DNA from: Corinectria fuckeliana | Lineage: Eukaryota > Ascomycota > Sordariomycetes > Hypocreales > Nectriaceae | Assembly: GCA_019137255.1 (NCBI GenBank) | Contig: WPDH01000255.1 | Span: forward strand, 1 to 64,000 | Length of the DNA: 64,000 nt | Direction: 5' to 3' | Shown: in pieces, positions 34,092-45,321 of the stretch | Numbering within the stretch: position 1 is the first letter of the stretch | Layout of the letters: each line of letters begins with the position of its first letter | Translations under genes and position numbers: made by a program | The notes under the pieces: model-generated | Database searches by the model: none | Seen by the model: the letters and a program-made list of their open reading frames with translations, nothing else | Told to the model about the DNA's origin: nothing

Positions 34092-35174
34092 ATGGCTTCC
34101 CCGATGGTCCCGAAAGCATTGGAGCTAGGCGACGCCATCGCCTTCATCTCGCCATCATTGCGGCTCAACGACAAGCTCCCCACGGTCATGCAACGCGCCA
34201 CAGCCGTACTCTCAGGCCGCGGCTATCGAGTGCGTGCCTTCTTCAACCAGGACGCGGGCATCCAGTCCGGCATTGCCAACCGGCTCTCGGAGATCCGCGC
34301 TGCCTTTTCCGACCCGAGCATCGCGGCCATCATCTGCACCATCGGCGGCGACACCTTCACCGAGCTGCTGCCCGCTCTCATTGCCGACACGGAACTCCAC
34401 GCCATCATCCGCGCGAGCCCCAAGATCGTCGTGGGCTACTCCGACATCACCGGCTTGCATTGGTTCTTGCACGCCGTCGTCGGCCTGCGCACTTTCTACG
34501 GCCCCGGCGCTATCCCCGAGCTCGGCGAAGCGAACTTGGTTGACGATGAAGAGACGCCGCTGGCTTTCTGTGTGAAGCACCTCTTCCGCGCCATCGCAGC
34601 CCGGGAACCCCTTGGCGACATCGCCCGCTCGCCAACCTACTCCCCAGTAGTCGCTCCATTCTTCATCAAGGGACCAGCCTGTACCGAGGCGCCGGAGCTC
34701 GCCAAGACTGCGGGCTGGAAATGGCTCCGTCCTGGGAAAGCACAAGGCCGCCTTTTCGGAGGCTGTCTCACGGTCGTGGCCCGCCTGCATGGAATACGCG
34801 CCATCGTGCCGGACTGGCGCGGCCGGATCGTGTTTCTCGAGACGGCCGTGGCCGATGACTTGGTTTCAGGGAACTTGATCAACCGAGTCCGCGCCGCGTT
34901 CGCTGACCTGATAGCGGCCGGAGTGTTCGACGAGGCGGCGGGGTTGGTGGTTGGAAGGCCTTTTGGCTACGACTCGGAAGAGGCCAGGGAGGAGTATGCT
35001 GGCGTCATCAAGGGTCTCTTGTGTGAGGGCCGCCTAGCAAAGAATGCCTTTCCCATTCTGTTCAACGTGGATATTGGACATACTACACCTATGGTTACAC
35101 TTCCGTTCGATGCGTTGGCTGTTTTGGACTCTGAGAAGGATCAATTTGCTGTTGTAGAGTCCGGAGTTTTGTGA
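34092..35174 (+). CDS. LD-carboxypeptidase / MccF-like serine peptidase (family S66)
   Basis: Single exon, 360 aa. S66 signature: nucleophile region VGYSDITGLH (Ser117), and the Glu and His of the Ser-Glu-His triad in VFLETAVADD (~Glu250) and NVDIGHTTPM (~His330). SIAAIICTIGGDTFTELLP and GRLFGGCLTVV are also family-typical. Bacterial relatives trim murein tetrapeptides or, as MccF, cleave acyl-adenylate antibiotics such as microcin C. Fungi have no murein, so here a detoxifying or peptide-amidase role is more likely. The lack of introns among intron-rich neighbours fits old transfer from bacteria, though that is inference. No signal peptide. Confidence 0.9.
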   Translation: MASPMVPKALELGDAIAFISPSLRLNDKLPTVMQRATAVLSGRGYRVRAFFNQDAGIQSGIANRLSEIRAAFSDPSIAAIICTIGGDTFTELLPALIADTELHAIIRASPKIVVGYSDITGLHWFLHAVVGLRTFYGPGAIPELGEANLVDDEETPLAFCVKHLFRAIAAREPLGDIARSPTYSPVVAPFFIKGPACTEAPELAKTAGWKWLRPGKAQGRLFGGCLTVVARLHGIRAIVPDWRGRIVFLETAVADDLVSGNLINRVRAAFADLIAAGVFDEAAGLVVGRPFGYDSEEAREEYAGVIKGLLCEGRLAKNAFPILFNVDIGHTTPMVTLPFDALAVLDSEKDQFAVVESGVL

Positions 35175-35454
35175 GTTGTCTTACACTAGTTTAGTTCGGA
35201 CAGCCATCCGGTGAAGCATGTCAAGTATGTAAACGATTTTACGACTTGCAAATTTACATATATATGACATGCGTGTTAAGCATCAACTAACTACATGAGC
35301 CCTTGACTTTGCGTGGCGGCAGCTAAAACGCATGGGGAATTTCAATGACGACACTATTCCAACAAAGCCTTACTAGAAAGTATGGGAGCCTGTCATTACT
35401 TTCCCAGTGCCATCTTCATTCTCTCCAACTATACCAGAATCAGCCTTCATATTC

Positions 35455-36951
35455 ATGTTCAATCGAACCTCGCGCTTCAGGGGCATCCGACAAACCATCT
35501 CTCTATTCCACCGGCAGCCTCCCCGCATGCTGGCTATGAAACGCAACGCAGCTGCTATGAGCTCCCTGGCTGGAGGCCGGAGCGCTAAGAAGCCTCGCCT
35601 GGCTGCTGAAGTACCTGCGTATCACTTGACACCTTCGCTCATAGACGATAAGGGCGAGATGGTGTGGCCGGCACCGCAAGACAAGATGGACGCGGCGAGA
35701 AAGTTCATCCGCGACTGGTGCGTTTCCCCAACCTACAACGCTGCAAGATCTACGGGCCTTCAAAGCGCCAGCAATCCTCACATTTATGCCATTAGTGTCT
35801 CCGCCGGTCAAAGAACTCTCATTGTCCCCGATAAAGACGCCGACGGGCTTACCTCAGGAGTCATCTTGCAGCGCACCTTGGTTCTTCTTGGTCTTGACAA
35901 AGCGCTCATCTCCGTCTACCTCCTTCAGAAAGGCCACAACGTCCACAATGAAGCCTCTCGAGCCGCTATGGCTGCATATCGGCCTGCCTTTGTCTTCGTA
36001 CTCGACCAGGGATCGAGACAGTCTCCGCCTCTCATTGACAAACCGCACCGTGCTCTAGTAATCGATCACCACCACGCGCTAGAGCACGACCACCCGCGGG
36101 ATTCTCTCCACGTCACGGCCTGCAATTGCCCTCCGGTGGCAACTAGCTCGCTGCTCACGTATCTCATCTGCCGAGACCTGCATCCGGACGTGGAAAGATC
36201 ATGCGATTGGCTCTGCGTCATGGGCACCCACGGCGACTTGGGGAACACGCTCAAATGGGAGCCTCCGTTCCCAGATATGAAGGTGACACTAAAGACATAC
36301 ACCAAGAAGGCGATAAACGATGCCGTCTCACTGATCAACGCGCCAAGGCGTACAGCCTCCTACGATGTGCCTGGCGCGTGGGAGGTATTGACGGCTGCGT
36401 CCTCGCCCGAAGAACTGCTTGGGAACAAGGCCCTGCTCGCAGCGAGAGCCGAAGTCAGCGCCGAGGTCCAGCGCTGCACACATACAGCGCCCAAGTTCTC
36501 CGCCGACGGAAGATTCGCCGTGTTCCGCATCAGCTCAGCCGCACAGGTGCACCCCGTCATCGCAACGCGTTGGGCCGGTCACTTGTCTTCAGCCAAGCTC
36601 GAGGTCGTCCTGGTTGCCAACGACGGCTACCTGCCCGACAAAGTGAACTTCTCCTGTCGCGTCCCGCGGTGTGCCAAGGCAAACGTGCCTCCCGTCAATA
36701 TCATCCAGATTCTCGAAGAGGTGGCGAGCCGCGCGGCTGATCTGACGGCTCGCGAACGTTTGGGTGACTCTTTTGCCTGTGGGCACAAGGAAGCCACCGG
36801 GGGCATCGTTCCCAGGGCCGAGTTTGAGGAGCTTATGGAAGTCTTGGAAATCGGCAAGAAGTTCGAGATCTCGCCTAAGAAACGAGGGACGGCCGCTGCG
36901 ACGCAAGAAAACACGCTCTTGAATTATTTTGGGAAGAGTAGAGTAACTTGA
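35455..36951 (+). CDS. DHH-family phosphoesterase (RecJ-like)
   Basis: Single exon; 498 aa from the first in-frame ATG (35455). ATG at 35527 or 35536 is also possible; the Arg-rich start MFNRTSRFRG could act as a mitochondrial presequence and the internal KRNAAAM...KKPR as a nuclear signal. Catalytic metal-binding motifs: PDKDADGLTSG (~125), FVLDQGS, VIDHHHALEHDH (~203, the DHH motif) and MGTHGDLGNTL. The C-terminal half ends with CGHKEATGGIVPR, a GGH/DHHA1-like element (here CGH..GG). Family members hydrolyse phosphodiester bonds in nucleotides or single-stranded DNA. The last residues NTLLNYFGK resemble a PCNA-interacting tail. It follows the S66 gene on the same strand; no functional link is evident. 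Confidence 0.85.
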   Translation: MFNRTSRFRGIRQTISLFHRQPPRMLAMKRNAAAMSSLAGGRSAKKPRLAAEVPAYHLTPSLIDDKGEMVWPAPQDKMDAARKFIRDWCVSPTYNAARSTGLQSASNPHIYAISVSAGQRTLIVPDKDADGLTSGVILQRTLVLLGLDKALISVYLLQKGHNVHNEASRAAMAAYRPAFVFVLDQGSRQSPPLIDKPHRALVIDHHHALEHDHPRDSLHVTACNCPPVATSSLLTYLICRDLHPDVERSCDWLCVMGTHGDLGNTLKWEPPFPDMKVTLKTYTKKAINDAVSLINAPRRTASYDVPGAWEVLTAASSPEELLGNKALLAARAEVSAEVQRCTHTAPKFSADGRFAVFRISSAAQVHPVIATRWAGHLSSAKLEVVLVANDGYLPDKVNFSCRVPRCAKANVPPVNIIQILEEVASRAADLTARERLGDSFACGHKEATGGIVPRAEFEELMEVLEIGKKFEISPKKRGTAAATQENTLLNYFGKSRVT

Positions 36952-37440
36952 TGTCGAGATATCCTAGCATTCAGATCCAGAAGTACTGTTATTTTATACT
37001 AAGTAGTCGTACGTGCCCTTCTGCCATAGGTAGCTCCCGATACGTACAAGTCAAACATGATCTTCATGTAAGTCTAATCGACTAATGTTCCGCTCCTTGC
37101 CTTGAAACAGTGATCCCATGGAAGCATTATCGCCAGAGACCAGCTTCTGAGATACCGCTCTTCTAGACCAACCTACACTCTTTCTATAAAGATACTGACT
37201 TTCCATAGCAAAAACATAATGCATCCATGTTCTTCCTCCTTATATAGATCATATCAGAAGTAAGTATGAACATCGGCAACTCCCATTCAAAATCGCCTTA
37301 TAGTATCAAGATCACACATTCAGGCCCACAGTAGACACCCGTCACTCACATACACCACGTCACTCACTATCAGACAGTTTTGTCAGGCGTTCTCCCGACT
37401 AGTCCTCCATGCATTGCTTTTGAGGGGTGAAAATAAAGAC
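36952..37440. other. Intergenic between converging genes
   Basis: 489 nt between the stops of the DHH gene and the 111-aa gene. A/T-rich 3' UTR-like sequence with nothing else recognised. Confidence 0.45.
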
Positions 37441-37776
37441 TCACAGGATGGCCAACTCGAGGTCACCTTGGATCTTGGCTTTCAGCTCTACCTCAAAATC
37501 CAAGTCCAGGTCAAGCTTGACGGACGGTGCGCCATTATTAGGAGACTCTCTCTGTTTATTTCGTGCTGGCTCTTGCTGCCCTTGAGGCTTTCTCAGACTT
37601 GCGTCAGGTTTTGCATCTGAATCCCATGGATGCGAGCTCTTCGGCCAATTTGCAACTTGCTTCGAGTCTTCCCTGTCGGTCTTAGAGGGATCATTGTTCA
37701 ACGAATGATCTGAATTGGACTCTTTGTGCTGGGTTTGTGTCGGCTGGGATACCGGAGATTCCGTTTGGGGGCTCAT
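37441..37776 (-). CDS. 111-aa acidic protein with conserved-looking amphipathic C terminus
   Basis: Single exon from ATG 37776. The first ~80 residues are low-complexity and hydrophilic (Ser, Gln, Asp, Lys, Pro). The last 27 alternate polar and hydrophobic residues: VKLDLDLDFEVELKAKIQGD followed by LELAIL at the very end. This pattern of a beta-strand-like tail closing on a Leu/Ile pair occurs in many small uncharacterised ascomycete proteins, from memory of the family rather than a search. No signal peptide or membrane helix. Function unknown. Confidence 0.7.
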   Translation of the reverse strand: MSPQTESPVSQPTQTQHKESNSDHSLNNDPSKTDREDSKQVANWPKSSHPWDSDAKPDASLRKPQGQQEPARNKQRESPNNGAPSVKLDLDLDFEVELKAKIQGDLELAIL

Positions 37777-39644
37777 TGTCTAGGATGGATGTCGACTCCC
37801 AAGCTGCTGTCATCGCTTCCTTTAGTATTCTGTATCGTATTTGTCGACTACATGGCTGAGTACCCAGCTGTAACTTACAATTCTTAGTTACTGTTGCGAC
37901 CGTACTGAGATGCTCAAACTTCAGCAGAACAATTGTGAGGCAGGACGATATTTGGGCTTTTATACATGATCATCCTAATTATAAGTTTGCTCTATGACGC
38001 TAATGCCCCGCAATGATCGTCAAAATTCCCACTTTGCGCAGTTGGATGTAGTGGGAGTCAGACCAGTGTGACGATGCTCTGACCAAAGTAATCCATGCGC
38101 GGCTATTCACAAGCATCATAGTTATGGATTGACTCGCTTAGTATACAAGAGTAAGTATATCGTGCGCAAGTGAGGCTGATGTGATTTAGATTGGGCAACT
38201 TTTGAGCTTGACAGGCAGAACCCCTTCATACGCAATGTGTACTTGAAAGCATACCCAACCGGACATACTGTAAAGTACTCGTAACGTTAATGCTGAATCT
38301 AGCAGGTATCTAGAAACGCCTGCAGATGTAGGTGCAATCTCTTGCATGTGAAAAGGGTGGATGAGGAACGTGAGGTTGGTTGCCCGGAGCAAGTTGGCGG
38401 CTGCCGCATCTGGCAAATCCTACTTCCGCAGCACCAAGTTCTAAGAGCAACGTTTGCTTGCTTTTGCTTGTTACCGTTGGGCCCAGTCATCTGCCTCTTT
38501 ATGGCTGGTTGCAAGAAATACTGTAGCTAGGTCCTCTACAGATTAATCAAGTGACGGGGAATAGCGACCGTGGCTCGAGACGCTGATAGCCAATGTCACG
38601 TAGCGCTATCGACAGGGCCGACCACGTTGCGGGGAACCCTGCCACCACCATCCAGAGCTGTGGGAAGCTATGAACTATCCTGCCCTACAGCTCTCTTCCG
38701 CACCTGTATCTTGTTCAAGCTGGAGGCTGGCTCTTCGCAGGGGCCATCAGGTCGGCCTTGAGCCTGGGTGCAAGCTACAGCGATGATTGACGGAAACCCG
38801 AGGGCAGAATCAGGGCCACAACGGAGCTGGGCCAGGGGTGATGGGAGTGAGACCCCAAGGTCCACTAGGTCCACGTCCTTATCTGTGATTTCTTCTGATC
38901 CTGGGTTGTCCGGTGCAGGGGATGAAGGCGTCCAACAGCAGCGGCTTGGAATCGTCTCCCCGGACACGGATCACCAAGCCTCTCGACCCGGAGCACAGCA
39001 AGCAGTTGGTTTGGCAGCCTAACTCCCACGCACTTCGCACTCCTAGCAGCAACGTAGCAGGGCCGCACCGGAAATAGCTGCTTGGAGTTACATCGGAGTC
39101 ATCTTCGTGTGTCGCGACCCTTATCGAGCATCTACAGCCCCGTCGGAACACGGATTACCACCCTCTCAACCGCTGGCCTATGGCATCGCCGAGACAGGGC
39201 CGGGCCGCCTCGACGAGGCACTGGCGCCCGTAAAGCACGGCGTGAAGCGTGAAGCGGTTGGGTCGATAGGGAGACCAATATCACGTAAGCCTCCAGCACA
39301 CTCGATCAGCGCCTTGACTGCCACATCCGAGCCATCATCGTCCCCCCCGCATGGAGCCCGGCCGGCTTCGCCCTATCAGCGTGTCTCGCCTTTCGACGCG
39401 GCGATATGTAACGTCGCATCCGCGCCAACCAGTCTCGCCATCTTCTTCCCGCCACAAGGAACGCGCATCAACCGCGACTCTTAAGGCGCTGGGTAGTTAT
39501 AAAGCTTTGCCGCTGAACCGAGTCATCCCGAGTCATCAAGTTAGTCCATCTCCTCTAGGCGAAACACGTACGCTAGATGCCTGGAAACAGTCGTCCTCTT
39601 CACCTGTAGATAATCCCCCCCTTGGATCTGCACAGCCCTGCGCC
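37777..39644. other. Intergenic 1.9 kb
   Basis: Between the 111-aa gene (minus) and the UNC-93-like gene (plus). An in-frame ATG at 39351 could extend the transporter by 98 residues, but that extension is Ser/Pro/Arg-rich without conservation features, so it is treated as leader. Confidence 0.45.
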
Positions 39645-41334
39645 ATGGCCACAAACGACCCCGCCGCTGACTCGGCCAAGATGGAGGCCGGACGCAATAT
39701 CTCGACAACTTCGGCGGACGGCCTGGAGACCACCGGCGCGGTCGACTTGCCGCGCGGGTGGAAGTATCGCCAGCTCCGCCTGTTCGGCCGCACCCTGCCC
39801 TGGTATGCGTCGCCCAGGATCCAGCTGGGCATGGTGGCCTTTGTGTGCTTCCTGTGTCCGGGCATGTTCAACGCGCTCGGCGGCCTGGGCGGAGGTGGCA
39901 AGACGGATCCCACGCTGGCGGATAACATGGTCAGTTGTTGATTTTGCCTCCCATTCGGCCATGCCGTGCTCATTCCCGTGCGCGATAGAACACGGCCCTC
40001 TACAGCGCCTTCGCCGTCTTTGGCTTCTTCGGCGGCACCTTTGTCAACAAGCTCGGCGTGAGGGTGACGCTGGCCTTTGGCGGCATCGGGTACGGCCTCT
40101 ACGCCATCAGCCTGCTGGTCTCGGTCCATAGTCACGTCCCGGGCTTCAACCTGTTCGCCGGTGCCTGGCTCGGCATCTGCGCTGGGCTGCTGTGGACGGC
40201 CCAGGGCACCATCATGATCTCGTACCCCCACGAGAACCAGAAGGGGCAGTACTTTGCCTGGTTCTGGGGCATCTTCAACATGGGAGCCGTTGTCGGCAGC
40301 CTGGTAAGGTTATCTTGTCTGTCTTGATGGTCTGGACTCGCGTCTAATCCTCTTCTAGATTCCCCTGGGCGAGAACATCAACGTCAAAGAGAACAAGACG
40401 GTCAGCGACGGCACTTACATCGGGTTCATCGTCCTCATGTTCGTCGGCGCCCTCCTCGCCCTCAGTCTCTGCAACGCGAACGACATTGTCCGCAAGGACG
40501 GCTCGCGCGTCATCTTGATGAAGAACCCCACCTGGCAGAGCGAGTTCGTCGGGCTCTACGAGGCGCTCAAGTTCCAGCCCTACATCGTGTTCCTCTTCCC
40601 CATGTTCTTCTCGTCCAACTGGTTCTACGTCTACCAGCAGAACTCGGTCAACGGCGCCCACTTCAACACGCGAACCAAGGCACTCAACAGTCTTCTGTAC
40701 TGGCTGGCTCAGATCGTGGCCGCGGCTATCTGGGGCTACCTCCTCGACATAGAGCGCGTGCGGCGCACTGTCCGGGCCAAGGGCGCGCTGGTGGCTCTCT
40801 TTGTTCTTACCTTTGCCATCTGGGGTGGTGGATATGCTTACGAGAAGACCTACACCCGTGAGAGTGTTGATCCAGACTCGGGGTTTCAGGCTACCGACTG
40901 GACAGACTCGGGCTACGTTGGACCCATGTTCTTGTACATCTTTTACGGCTTCTTCGACGCTGCTTGGCAAGCCAGCGTCTATTGGTATGCACACCCTCTG
41001 CCATCTTTTCTCTGGCTTGGCTGACTGACCTGCTAGGATAATGGGCGCTCTGTCCAACTCGGGCCGTCGATCCGCAAACTACGTTGGTTTCTACAAGGGC
41101 ATCCAGTCGGTCGGCGCCGCTGTCGTCAACAACCTCGATGCGCGGAAACTCTCCTACAAAGCGGAGTTCATCAGCAACTGGGCGCTCCTGGCGTCTTCTC
41201 TGGTGTTGGCAGCTCCGGTCATTCTGCTCAAGATCCGCGACCACGTTGCTACCGAGGACGACCTCAAGGGCACCGATGAGACCCTCGCTGATGTCCTACC
41301 GTCGGGCCACCCTGAGAAGCTTGCCCATGCATGA
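39645..41334 (+). CDS. UNC-93-like major facilitator transporter
   Basis: Exons 39645-39929, 39989-40303, 40359-40984 and 41037-41334; 507 aa. About eleven to twelve hydrophobic helices. UNC-93/DUF895 features are RIQLGMVAFVCFLCPGMFNA in helix 1, the Gly-rich GGLGGGG loop, ALYSAFAVFGFFGG, LLWTAQGTIMISYPHENQKG and FAWFWGIFNMGAVVG. The later half has WFYVYQQNSVNGAHFNTRTK and a C-terminal cytosolic tail. Fungal members are uncharacterised plasma-membrane or vacuolar carriers; animal UNC-93 regulates a potassium channel. The chosen start (MATNDPAADSA) gives the usual short N terminus before LPRGWKYRQLRLFG. Confidence 0.92.
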
Positions 41335-42103
41335 GTTTGGGGGTAATGGACTGTTTGACGGCAATATCGCGATATAATGCTGGCTGTTCTTTGGGGGCTT
41401 TTCTTTTTGAGGGGGGCAATGGGATGGACTCGGTTTTGGGAATTGGGAATTGGGAATTGAGAAATGAGCAACTGGCGAGTTCAATTCAAGGGCATACCAC
41501 GTGCTTAGCAGATCCTTACAGTCACGATAGCGAGAAGACTTTCTCGCCTACTTCCGTGTTCTTCGTCGCCGTGCTGAACTACTAGCTAACCCTCCTTTGA
41601 CCGTGTCGCGAAGTTTGCCCGCATCTGAGCCTTGAGAAATATAGAGCACGGAAAATCCATGCTTTCATCCACACTGGTGGCAGTATCTCCTTATTGCACC
41701 CTAATAAAACACCTCAAGTCTGCGCGAAGTGTAAAGGGCCCTCACTCTCAAAACTAGTCTCTGTCTGTGAATACCGTGTATTTATCCCTTGTCACCCCAA
41801 GATCTGTGCAAACCCGTCGTGTATTGCACTTTCCAGTCATAGCAAAATTAATGCGCACTACGCTGATGCTAAGTGCTAAGCTGGCCTGAATGCTGATGCT
41901 GGATGTGACATCGTGGGATCCACGGAGCGTCAGGCCGTCGAATCACGTATTGCTTGGTTGCAGGCTATGATTTCGTCTCTTTTCATAACGAGAACATCTA
42001 ACACACTACAGTGATTATCGACACGAAGCAATTGGGCCAGTGAACAGGCCGGCAATCTTGCATATTAATAAACCTGCCATGCTCATACATCCAGCTTGCC
42101 CCT
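41335..42103. other. Intergenic between converging genes
   Basis: 769 nt holding the 3' regions of the UNC-93-like and CBM9-like genes. A direct repetition of GGGAATT/TGGGAATTG occurs at 41438-41458. No ORF supported. Confidence 0.45.
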
Positions 42104-42778
42104 TCAGACAAAGTGCACATGACCGAAATACTTGCTGATGTGGAAACTGGCCTTGTCCGGAGAGCTCCAAGCACCCAGCTCCTGGTCCGGATACGTCGCG
42201 TGACTGGTAATGGTGCGGAAAAAGTTCATCCGCCACTTGGTACCCTTGGCAGCACCGTCGTCCACATTGAAGAGACCCAGAGGGATCTTGACGCGGCTCG
42301 TCCAACGCTCGGCGGGCTTGTCCAGCGCCGTAGCAGCAGCGAAGCCGTCGGCGCCAGGGTCAGTGGCGAAGAAGTGGTCGAAGGGCGCGCCCTCGGCCCT
42401 GACTTTGGACGGGTTGTAGACGAACGCCTGGTACGTCGCGTTGTTGGGGTTGACCTCGAACTCCAGGTACGTCCGTGGGTCGTCGGTGCCCTTGTAGATG
42501 AAGGCCTCCATGACTTCGTACTCCCAGATGTCGGCGTTGGTGCCCTGCGCAGGGTCGAAGTAGAAGTTGCTTTCGTTGTGGGCAGTGAAGCTCAAGGCGA
42601 TGGCGGATCGCGTGTAGCACAGGTCGACTTGCGTGAGGGGAAAGTCTGTCTGGTTGGGGACCGACTTGGAGTAGCTGATTGTGCCGACTCTAGGGCATGC
42701 TGGGACGTTGACGGAGGGGACTCTGACGGCGCTGGCCAGGGTTGAGAGAGCCAGGACAGCTACACGGAGGGAACGCAT
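42104..42778 (-). CDS. Secreted CBM9-like carbohydrate-binding protein
   Basis: Single exon, 224 aa from ATG 42778, chosen because it starts the signal peptide MRSLRVAVLALSTLASAV; an upstream in-frame ATG would bury that signal. The mature protein is one family-9-like carbohydrate-binding beta-sandwich: VDLCYTRSAIALSFTAHNES, IWEYEVMEAFIYKG, YLEFEVNPNNATYQAFVYNP, RWTSRVKIPLGLF, WRMNFFRTI, and the closing GAWSSPDKASFHISKYFGHV. Such domains are found attached to bacterial xylanases and as stand-alone secreted fungal proteins. Stand-alone function is unknown; glycan binding is inferred. Confidence 0.88.
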   Translation of the reverse strand: MRSLRVAVLALSTLASAVRVPSVNVPACPRVGTISYSKSVPNQTDFPLTQVDLCYTRSAIALSFTAHNESNFYFDPAQGTNADIWEYEVMEAFIYKGTDDPRTYLEFEVNPNNATYQAFVYNPSKVRAEGAPFDHFFATDPGADGFAAATALDKPAERWTSRVKIPLGLFNVDDGAAKGTKWRMNFFRTITSHATYPDQELGAWSSPDKASFHISKYFGHVHFV

Positions 42779-43829
42779 CTTGATGGTCCTGGTATCGCGT
42801 CTTTTCCGCTCGGTCATGGACAAGTCGTAGGTCGGCGACGGCGGCTTTGAAGATGAAAGAGAAGGCAAGTACCAAGTAGAGACGCTGATCTAAAAGGCCC
42901 AGAGTTCCACCGCTTAAAATAGAAAGAGCCCTGCTGACTGTTGGCATCCTGCATGTTGGTAAGACAAGTGCTCAGCTGGGCCTAAGCGTGATCCTTCAGT
43001 GCAACCACGGGTTTAAATGAAACGAGACCTTGAATGCAATGCAATGTAGCATTCATTTCCTATGACCAACGCCAGCCTCTAGTTCAGCAGCCTTTGCGAT
43101 CCCCCCAGCCGTACCAAGGGCTCTTCATCTTTCCGCCCCGATTCCTGGAGACTCCAACTTTTCGCTCCAACTCAATTCAATCTTCAACACCAGCTTGAGC
43201 TAAGTGATCATGTTCTACCAGAACCATCTCCATTTGGCCCACTTGTTTCTGGTTTGGGAGCTATCCCGCGCTTAGCTGACAATTCAAGTCTCCTGAGGTA
43301 CGCGATGCCACGCCGTCGCATAGAACACCAAGATGGGACAGACCAAGACACTTCCGCGCCGACAGACAGGTACCAGATTGACAGTTGTAATAGAGTCAAG
43401 GACAATGGCAGGGGAGGTCCTAAGATGCATGGCTACAAAGGCGCCTCACAAAGCAGCATGACCATCAGAACACAATTACTCCATTATGTATCACATCACG
43501 TATGCTTCCAGCTTGATTCTATTGTTGAGGCATGTTCAGTCAATGTCCGTGCAGGCATGTGCCGAACACGCAAACATCAAAGGCGTCCCTTCACAGACAA
43601 ATCAACACACGAACATGTACAGTGTGCGAGTTGCACAATGCATTGTTGCAAACAATTGGAACAAAGAAGTTCCCCCGGTGTCCTCGCGATGAAGGAATAT
43701 AAGTATCGATTGGAAACTCCTCCAATATCTCTCCAGCTTTACCAGCACCATCATCAAACCTGATCCTATCCTCCAACTCACAAGCCTCTTCAAGCCTACT
43801 CTTCCACCATCTTCAGAATCAATATCATC
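42779..43829. other. Divergent intergenic
   Basis: 1,051 nt between two divergent genes. A 169-codon frame (43254-43763) has no domain and lies in the presumed leader of the 62-aa gene. The last 100 bases are a C/A-rich leader typical of fungal mRNAs. Confidence 0.45.
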
Positions 43830-44018
43830 ATGTCGAGCGTCAATGGCGGCAAGATTCTTGATCCCAAGGTGGCGGATTCCTTAGACCTGCAAGGCAAGGA
43901 CGCCCAGCGGCGTCGGCAAGAAGCGGTTGAGCGGCGTAGGAAGGAAGAAGAGATGAAGAAGTTGGCGCAGGATGCCGGGACTGTTTCTCAGAACCGGCGC
44001 GGTGCAGGTTTTGTTTGA
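43830..44018 (+). CDS. 62-aa charged small protein
   Basis: ATG 43830 follows a typical CCACCATC/AATATCATC leader. MSSVNGGKILDPKVADSLDL is followed by a highly charged helix, QRRRQEAVERRRKEEEMKKL, and a short tail ending in GAGFV. No signal peptide. The frame is short, but leader context and clean amphipathic helix make a real gene likely. Function unknown. Confidence 0.55.
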   Translation: MSSVNGGKILDPKVADSLDLQGKDAQRRRQEAVERRRKEEEMKKLAQDAGTVSQNRRGAGFV

Positions 44019-45321
44019 GATATACGAGGTGAGTAATGGGACGATCATATAGCGTTGGCATCTAGAAACGGCAGGAAGTTCTGGGCTATTTTGTCGCCAC
44101 AACATAAAACGAGAAACATGAGCAGTTTTTCACAATATGCTATCAGTTCCAAGTGATGTAAAGCGTGCTAGCAACCAGGTGTCGTTTGCTTTGACCATTG
44201 TGTGGCATTTTAGCTTGTCTATCTCTTAGTAGCGTTGAGTATGAAAGGTGGACTTGCTATACTGTACCTAGTTAAGTATAGTAGGTATTTCTTCACCTTC
44301 TACATCGTAGATCCGCGATTTTCATTCTGTATTCTATAATTAAGGTCCTCGCCAATGGTTCATAAATGAGGGTCTTCACTTAACACAAAACGAGGACTAT
44401 CGATGCCATCTTCATTCGTATACACCACCTATCCATTACTTCGTCGACGTCCCTTAACACGCCCAAGTCACTAGATATAGACCACATACATCTCGTAACC
44501 TGGCAATCATCTACCTCGTGCCGTAAATCATCGAGGCACACAAACCGCCTAGAACCGAAGCCTCGTCTCCGCATTCCCCCAAACACGTCGACTAACCACA
44601 ATAGCTAATGTGCTAAGCAGTTTGAGCAGCGAAGATTTGCTAAATAGCTGTATTGTGTCAGCGTAAATGCGCTAGGCCTGAGGTGCACGGAGGTTCCTTG
44701 AGTCGGTGGCAGTGGTAGAGGTGGCACTGAACTTTGTGCGCGGGCTCTGTCAAGGGTTTTCGATGCTGTTCTAGAAGGGCATCCATCAATTTCGAGCTTT
44801 TCTGCCTCTGTGTTTTCCTGCCATAGCTTAGAAGGTAGTACCAGTTCAGTCGACTGGGTTCAGCCTCAGAAGTTAGCTCGTCTCCCCCTTGATCGTCAAT
44901 GGCGAAGGCGGAATCATCTTCTCGAGGCATAGCTCAATAATCCACTTCTCCCTACTTACATTTAACTTGGACGTCGAGAATCATATAAGCACGGTGAAAT
45001 TCCCAGAGAACGCACTTTGGTAGTTTCGCGAGGATTTCTCATTTACATCTCAGTCGGCAGTCATCTGTGCAATGCTTGGACCGGGCATCGGAGGATTTCC
45101 GGCGTTTGCTCCGGGAAAGGGAAACGTCATAACCGCCTGATGGGCTACAAACCCGGATTAGTGTCTGTCTGGTCTCTTCCAACTTCCTCCTCTGTATAAT
45201 CTCAAACTGTCACACTCTGTCGCGTAATAGGGTATTTATCCACGAAAAGGAGTTGGTAAGCTAATGCCCCATCTCAGTCGGTCTACCAAAAGTCGCCTCG
45301 ATCTAGCACACCTCGGTCGAC
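44019..45321. other. Intergenic 1.3 kb
   Basis: No recognised gene. A 90-codon minus frame (44930-44658) begins with ATG but shows no domain or leader. The 3' end is the promoter of the ThuA-like gene. Confidence 0.45.

Noticed and set aside
39536..40231. 231-codon minus frame opposite the UNC-93-like gene
   Set aside because: Shadow of well-supported spliced exons on the plus strand.
44658..44930. 90-codon minus frame with ATG
   Set aside because: Hydrophilic, without domain or conserved pattern; not enough support.
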